Positions 57,890 to 64,000 of a stretch of DNA of 64,000 nucleotides are shown piece by piece (the stretch's first letter is position 1; every line of letters begins with the position of its first letter). The stretch lies in contig JARUPY010000189.1 in NCBI GenBank assembly GCA_029817715.1, positions 62,001-126,000 on the forward strand, in the 5' to 3' direction. The position numbers and the translations under genes are program-made. The notes beneath the pieces were generated by a model that saw only the letters and a program-made list of their open reading frames with translations, was not told where the DNA came from and ran no database searches. The stretch comes from Melastoma dodecandrum (lineage: Eukaryota > Streptophyta > Magnoliopsida > Myrtales > Melastomataceae).

Positions 57890-58875
57890 ACCATGATTTG
57901 TTAGGTTATATGGCATCCATATGGATGATGTCCTTGCGCTTCTACCTGATTACTGTTTGGATGGCAAAGAATCATGGCGTGCGAGGATTCCTCTAATATG
58001 CTTCTATGTGGTTGAATGGCACGTACCAAAAAGAGTAATTCGTTAGGTTGGACATCACCAAGTTGTGCCAGTCAATTCAGACACGAGCGATAGGCTTCAT
58101 TGGATAGACATACGCGGTAAACAGCTAGATAATTGGATGCACATCCATTCCAGTTATATTGATATGTGGCATTCCCAAACGAACAATGTTGTGCTACTTA
58201 GCTGGGAGTCACACATGAGTGTGCCCTACGATATATGGTATAGACGCCACACTCGACCATTCATATCACACATTGGTATCATGTTATACACTAATTTCAT
58301 TCATTTTTTATGTACAATTAACTAATTGTAGATTTTTTACAGACGCAACGCCTATCAGATATTACTCTTCAAGCAGAGACCAGAGACGGTGCTGAATTAC
58401 TAAATATTGCGCATATCTCTCATGAGACGCACAATTTCCTAAAAGAATTCAAACCCTTGTGCTTGTAAAACCGTCAAGGACGACCACGGGAGGTGATCCA
58501 TCAAAAAGAACACAAGAGGAGCAAGAAGATGAGCAACAACAAGAGCTTGAAGAGGAGCAACAAGAGAAGGAATAACATGAGGAACATCCGGTTCATGAGG
58601 ATGACGAAGTCCTACTTGAACGAGATACGGATAAAGTTCTAGTCCTGACATTTGAATTCCCCAGTCAAGCGACCAGTACCATACTCCGAAGATCATCGGG
58701 CAAACCTTCCTTATCATCTACTCTGCCGCCACCTGTAGAGCGCATAAGGGAAGTCAAATTTTCAGCTCCCGATGCAAACGACTCAATGATCTCTCAGTTA
58801 ACTCAAGCAACACCGGTTGAACGGCCACGAAGATTGATTAACAAATATTTCACTCGGCGACGGCCTAGGAAGTAA
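57890..58875 (+). pseudogene. Plant mobile domain (MAIN-like) segment of the MULE
   Basis: Read in plus frames: RARIPLICFYVVEWHVPKRVIR, then HWIDIRGKQLDNWMHIHSSYI, then PYDIWYRRHTRPFISH. This is the C-terminal part of the plant mobile domain seen in MAIN-like proteins and PMD transposons. It is interrupted by a TAG near 58045. A following Glu/Gln-rich and then Arg-rich tail ends RRRPRK near 58875. PMD proteins of the host act in heterochromatin silencing; transposon versions are of unknown function. Confidence 0.65.
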
Positions 58876-59430
58876 TCATGTTATGCTGAACGATGTAATA
58901 ACTGTATGATCTTTTGTGTTGGACAATGTTCTTTCGTATCTCGTAGTACGTACTGCATTTGGAGGATGTTATTGTGTCATGCTTTGAGTTTAATTTCGTA
59001 TCTCGGAGTTGCACACGTAATACACTGGGAGATTTTGATTTTTGCCTGTGTCTGAACAGACTCGGATTTATAGATTCCAAGTTCTTTTAGAGAAGAACTC
59101 GAACTCTACAAGACGGAGTTCTGAATACTTAAGATCTACCAAAGTTTTTTGTGGTTATATGTGTGCCTCTGAACAAACTCAGACTTGTAGAATACGAGTT
59201 CTGCTATAAAAGAACTCGAAATCTATAAGCCCGAGTTTATGGCATAGTATCATAGCGGATCGTAGGAACATGAACTCAAACTTGTGGAGTCCGAATTGGT
59301 CCAAATTACATTGAACTCGGACTTATAAAGTGAGAGTTCAGAACATTATTTGAGGAATTTAAAAACTCCCTTCCTCATTTACAGAAATACTTTGCTGACT
59401 ACCTTATTTTACGGAAATACTTTGCTAACT

Positions 59431-60576
59431 ATTAGCATACAACACACCCACACACCCGTCCCTCCTATTCCTCTTACCCACCCCCAACCAACCATCATCA
59501 GAGGAACCTCACCTCTTGCTTCACCTCGTGGCAATAATCCATGCACGTTCTTCCTCTTTCATTCAACCGACAGAAAACCAAGTCCCCACCTGCAATGAGT
59601 ATGACACTTTATGCTCATAATATGTCCACCATTATTGAACTTCAGGTAGATTCAATATTCTATGAGCTAACATGTGCATAGGCTCCAACAGTGGCGATCT
59701 TGCCAGACTTTTGCCAACATTCCATGTGGGTCAACTGCAGCAAGGCACAAAGCTGCAGCTACCGCTACAGCTACCAGGCATTATAATTATTTCAATCACC
59801 ACTCCCTTCGAGAGGTTTAGTGCTTAAGACCAGACCCTTAATTTGTCTCCACCCCAAACCAATTCACCTCTAATTCCTCCCCACTTTTTCATTTAAGCTG
59901 ATGTTATTGAATTCAGGACTAGGCTTTTCCAGAACACCCTCTTTTCACTAAACACGGAGTCATCCCTCCACTCCAACCCTCAAACAACACAACAAGTGAT
60001 GAATAGGTCACAATACTAAACATCAAAACACATTGGTTCCCATAAGAGGGTGCTTGTCATCATGCACTCACAAAAGAAAACCAGCGAAGCAACCGAATGG
60101 CCTATTGTAGACAACATAAACTGAATATGTCTACCTTCACGAACACAGGCAAATTTCACAATGAATATCATAGCATGGAAAAACCTGTCGACGGCAACCA
60201 GCCAAAATATAGTAGATGAACCCAGTATACTTGCAACATCTCTGTACACAAAAAAAAAAAAACAGAAACCTTCCATTCCTAAGGCCGTCAGCAATTAAAC
60301 TGAAGATTCTCTGCTATCGGAATTGAGGTGATTGTACACGTCACGGTAAAATTGTGTGGGTCAGCATTTGAGGATTTTCTCAGTAACAACGCTTTGTAAT
60401 TTGTCTAACATCTCATCCATTATATGTGCAGCTAAAAGGGTCATGATACTCAAACTAGCACCATGAAGCTATAAGAACTTATTAAGGATAAACTCTCCTA
60501 AAGAGGATGAAGTAGGTGCCAGAAACTGCCCAGAAACAAATTTGCAAAGCCCAGATTGAGTTTGATCGGACTTTCG
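59431..60576. other. Intergenic DNA, no gene recognised
   Basis: Nothing with a domain. Short frames at 59350-59598 and 60016-60294 have no family resemblance. Confidence 0.45.
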
Positions 60577-62772
60577 TCAAGAGGGTGGCTGATCTTCCGT
60601 TGGTTTATCTCCGTTTCCCTGCATTATACCCATGATATCATATAAACTTAAGGATAATATAAAGTCTCTCCTCCTTTAATTGACCAGAAATTCCAAAGCT
60701 TTGCTTTTACTGTAGAACATGCAGATCTGAACCATGCACTCTTAATTTGTCATAGTGATAGACAGAGATGCATGCTCCCAAACAAAAGAGAAAACATGGG
60801 CACGTTTTTACATTCAACAAGCAACAAGTAAGTTTGAGCATGCAAATGCACATAAAAGTGATGGATGAATGTAACCATTCAACAGTGCCAAATTAGAGTA
60901 TTCAGGTCAGCAGTTTCAGACAAGCTGATCATGATTCTTCATAATATGGTCATGTTATATGATTATATCACCCAGAAGGTCAGCCAAAAGCTTATTAAAG
61001 TTGATTATACTTGCAATGCTGAACCTTCCTGCATGCTTAATGCACAAATGCATCTTAGAATATTGTCAGCAGGATGCTTTGAATATTTCAATTTTTCTTT
61101 CACTGTTGAAAATTTAAAAACAGGTATTACTTGCCATAATACACAGTGGCTTGGGAAAGTAGGTATAAAAAACCAAGGAAACAAATCAGAAACAGTGTAT
61201 TTAAAGGATAATAACAGCATTACCTCTTCTCAACATTTTCATTTGCTGCAAATTCACCAGCCAACCATCTCCAATGAATCCTATTATCTTCTTCAGGACC
61301 AGACTCGTAATCGACACAACTCCAAATACGTGGCTTTTCTCTTTTCTCCATCTCCTCCTCTGCCTGTGGAGACAGTTTTAATGACAACCAAATGAAATTC
61401 AGAAAAAATATCACAACAAACTTTTGCAGGGAACTACATCTTCTGGAGCTTGAGTGATCGGTGGTGTAGTCTGAAAGGGAACACTAGGTGCATGTGGAAT
61501 TCTTGAACGCTGTTCCAGTAACATGTTCCTACAAATGGCCGGATCAGACATTATGATATGGCACCCCTTTAAGTTTTATCTGGTAATCGTGATTTCAAAA
61601 TGAAAATTGTTTGTTTGGAGACACCAGACACAGCAAAGCACATCATCAAAACATGGTCAACCATCACACCATGCCTGCAGGCAGCAGTGGAAACAGAGGG
61701 GGGGTCATAATACTAAAAACCATGGTGCAAACTGAGAGAAGCCAAGACAAGAAAGGTAATGTTCCAATCAAGTAGTGGCAACATTCAAACGTTAATAACC
61801 AAAAGAACCAGCCAACGAGATACAAAAACTCAAACCTAATCTAAAAAAGGATTCAATTTCTTCGCCAATGTTGACCTCATAAACTGTCAAGCACCTATCG
61901 TAAAACCCACAAGATCTGAAAAAATCATTTCATTGTAAAATTTAGAAAGGATCACATTTTAGGCTTCTAATTTATACATTTTTGAGGCCCTGAAACTTAA
62001 AAAGTGACAATCAAGTACTAAAACTACCAGTGGTCTCCAGGACTCTCACAAAAACCATTCAGCAAAAAATTGTAGGAGTACTTGAATAAAGTTCATGCAT
62101 TAACCTGATCCTTTCCAGATCTCTAGCAGAATTAAGATTCTCCATACGGCTTGACATGAAGAGTATAATCTGGTCCAAAGTACTCGTAATATTCATTGTA
62201 TGGCGAGTGTCAGGTTCAACGTCAACTACTACAGCTGTCTGTTGCAGACAATTGTAGAAAGATTTGTAAATAGCTGCCCCACCTACATACAAGAAGACAA
62301 TGTATTGATACCCAAAAGATAGAGAAGGGGAGACCTCATATCACCAACAACGTGCAACGTTCCTCATTGTATACCCTCCACCCAATACCATCAGCGGAAC
62401 GTTATATGATCTAAGAAAACAAAGATAATCTGCATGTCCTTTGACTGAAAGATTAAATCAACCCAGCCGGTCACCAGACAAAGAATCAGCCCCACATTGA
62501 AGGACCACTGCATCAGGCTGATATACTTCCATAACTTTTTGGATGATAGGACGAATCATCACGCGAAAGCTTTCATCATCAATCCCGTCACTAAGCGGCA
62601 CGTTAAGGGCATAGTTCTTACTGGAATCTGCCCCAATATCCTAAATGTGTCTAATACCAGGAAAGAAATCGCCAAATTTGTGAAAGGACACGATCATGAC
62701 TCTATCGGTGGTGTAAAAAGCCTCCTCAACCCCGTCACCATGATGGACATCGATATCGACATAGAGGATGCG
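60577..62772 (-). pseudogene. Class I (RPD3-type) histone deacetylase, HDA19-like, disrupted
   Basis: Exons readable on the minus strand: 62772-62335 ([19 protein letters not shown] with the Asp and His zinc ligands, [39 protein letters not shown]); 62238-62105 (TAVVVDVEPD, EYYEYFGPDYTLHV, MENLN, LERIR); 61528-61438 (HAPSVPFQTTPP); 61363-61224 (PRIWSCVDYES); and a last exon 60618-60577 ending DQPPS. Intron borders are mostly GT-AG and match the exon pattern of plant RPD3-type deacetylases. Faults: TAG near 62637, TGA near 62460 (the Cys after RLG), TGA near 62343, one lost residue in the glycine loop, and a register change inside the second exon. Introns are retained, so this is a duplicated, not processed, pseudogene. 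The 5' exons are beyond a hAT insertion or outside the window. Confidence 0.87.
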
Positions 62773-62861
62773 CTGAAAACACATAGATATCAGGTAAATG
62801 AAAAACTTCTAATAGAAAATAGCAAATAATCTAATACACAGGGCATGTCTAGCCAGTGATG

Positions 62862-63660
62862 TTAAGGCGCACCCAGTGCTATGGCGCGCCTAATGCAATA
62901 AGGCGTGCGGGGCAGGCTTGAGCGCCTTAGAGGTCCCCGGGAGTGCGTCATTAAGAAGGCGCGCGCCTAAGGCGCAAGGCGCCCTTAAAAGGGTCGGGTG
63001 TTTTAGTTTTGCCCTACCCGTCCGGCGTCCTCCTCTTCCTCTCCCGCACATTGCCAGCTGGGTCAGTCCACCTTCTCCTTTGGCTAGCTTGGAATTCCTC
63101 GTTTTTTTAGCTGCTACACCGTTTCCGTGGTGTTTGTGTGTTGCAGGATGTTTGTTTTAATGTTATTGCATCTATGAATTTGTGTTATTGTTGGTTGGTT
63201 CTTTGTTCTGCTCATCCATCAAGGCTGTCACAAGATTGGATCGGAATCATTATTGGTTTGTTTTTTGTTGGTTCATCATTGGTTCTTTGTTGGTTTCAAT
63301 TTTTAGAAATGAATTCATCTGCAACTCCCAAATCGACGAAAAGGGACATTGGATGGAAGTACAACATCTTGAAGGATCCAAATGATTCAAAAGTGGTCAA
63401 GTACATATTATGTGATGAGTTTGATTATTAGTTAGTTATCTTTTGGTGTCATTTTATTATGTGGATCTTTTATTGTCATTTTGTTATGGATATTTTGATG
63501 TCATTTTGTTATGGATTGGTTAAACTCTTTTAAGCTTAGATTTGGATTTAATACAATTACAAATCATATATATTAAATATTTTTCCATATGTACGCCTTA
63601 ATCACAAAGGCGCGCCTTGGCACCTCCGGCGATAAGGAGGGTTTGCGCCTCGGGTGTGCC
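62862..63660. mobile_element. hAT-like deletion derivative A
   Basis: Starts TTAAGGCGCACCC and ends GGGTGTGCC, a short inverted repeat. It is flanked by CAGTGATG (62854-62861) and CAATGTTG (63661-63668), an imperfect 8-bp direct repeat as expected for hAT. The interior has many GGCGC/GCGCC words. The frame 63309-63428 includes KSTKRDIGWKYNILKDPNDS, the start of a BED zinc finger of plant hAT transposases, then jumps to the 3' terminal region. The central transposase is missing, so it is non-autonomous. Confidence 0.6.
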
Positions 63661-63668
63661 CAATGTTG

Positions 63669-64000
63669 TTAAGGCGCACCCCAAGCGCAAACCCTCCCTA
63701 TTGCCCGAGGCACAAGACGCAGTGCCCAAGACGCACCTTTGTGATTAAGACGCACATTTAGAAAAATATGTAATAAATTGCACTAAATCCAATTTCAAGT
63801 TTAAAAGAGTTTAACTAATCCATAACAAAACGAGATCCATGACATTAAAATATCTATAATAAAATGACATCAAAAGATAACTAACTAATATTCCATGAGT
63901 TCACTCATCATTGTGAGTTCATCCCTTCCTCGGGACATTTAGTGCATGATCTTGCATTTCTGAATGATCCTATTTGATATTGCTTTGCGCGATGAAATAC
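63669..64000. mobile_element. hAT-like element B, inverted, cut by the window end
   Basis: Begins TTAAGGCGCACCCC and is then the reverse complement of the right half of element A (63420-63655), with mismatches, to about 63900. The two form a palindrome with an about 8-bp spacer. The last 100 bases would be further inward in element B; it continues outside the window. Confidence 0.6.

Larger units (their letters stand above)
56600..59430 (+). mobile_element. PMD-bearing MULE with long terminal inverted repeats
   Basis: The left end (56600-56743) begins TTAGTCAGCAAAGTATTTCC and runs through a CGGACTTATA/TATAAAGTCCG hairpin to GATGTAATTTGGA. The reverse complement of the right end (59300-59430) gives the same blocks in the same order. 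The right end has its terminal about 30 bp duplicated (ACAGAAATACTTTGCTGACT then ACGGAAATACTTTGCTAACT). Long inverted repeats and internal coding identify a Mutator-like element. I could not confirm a 9-bp target duplication. The interior encodes a MuDR-type N-terminal domain and a plant mobile domain but no recognisable MULE transposase core. Confidence 0.75.

Noticed and set aside
60865..61395. 176-codon plus-strand frame
   Set aside because: It overlaps HDAC exon 4 and the adjacent intron in antisense and has no domain.
62497..62829. Plus-strand ORF opposite the HDAC catalytic exon
   Set aside because: The minus strand gives unmistakable HDAC motifs here; the plus frame is a shadow.

Overview
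This is nuclear DNA of a flowering plant, most likely a eudicot. The evidence is plant-specific host genes (a LOB-domain factor, HEXO2-type beta-hexosaminidases, a PLS/E-class PPR, an NBR1-type autophagy receptor, a DUF1421 protein), GT-AG introns, and a dense load of plant transposons (chromovirus, Tat and Copia retroelements, LINE, PMD-bearing MULE, hAT, a CACTA end). No bacterial, organellar, CRISPR, rRNA or tRNA features were seen.

Layout. 0-1.2 kb: LTR-like debris. 1.2-6.4 kb: a young Ty3/gypsy chromovirus with an intact gag-pol frame, near-identical LTR overlap and a beheaded 5' LTR. 6.4-16.4 kb: a Tat-lineage gypsy element (protease, RT-RNaseH-second RNaseH-integrase). It is followed by an antisense, intron-containing accessory gene with its own TATA box and a plant-mobile-domain-like region, then a repeat-rich LTR. 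16.7-19.2 kb: hexosaminidase copy A, intact, minus strand. 19.2-31.6 kb: about 12.4 kb inserted into the upstream region of copy A. It holds a complete but decayed chromovirus with a perfect 5-bp target-site duplication, AT-rich DNA, a CACTA terminus and a possible endogenous pararetrovirus relic. 31.6-32.1 kb: the displaced distal upstream region of copy A. 33.9-38.9 kb: a decayed Copia element. 39.2-40.7 kb: a PPR pseudogene. 40.8-43.9 kb: the second duplication copy, with a miniature matrixin ORF and hexosaminidase copy B plus uninterrupted upstream DNA. 44-45 kb: NBR1-like pseudogene. 46.4-47.8 kb: DUF1421 pseudogene. 52.2-52.8 kb: an intact LOB/LBD gene. 55.0-55.6 kb: LINE 3' end. 56.6-59.4 kb: a MULE with PMD coding. 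60.6-62.8 kb: a class I HDAC pseudogene with introns. 62.9-64.0 kb: two hAT-like elements in a large palindrome.

Only three host genes look intact (hexosaminidases A and B, and LBD). The other recognisable host genes carry stops or frameshifts. The most interesting structure is the segmental duplication of a secreted glycosidase: one copy has changes at highly conserved GH20 positions and a 12.4-kb transposon block about 0.4 kb from its start, and the other sits beside a signal-peptide-plus-zinc-motif mini-ORF. All family assignments are from reading translated motifs by eye; no search was run.
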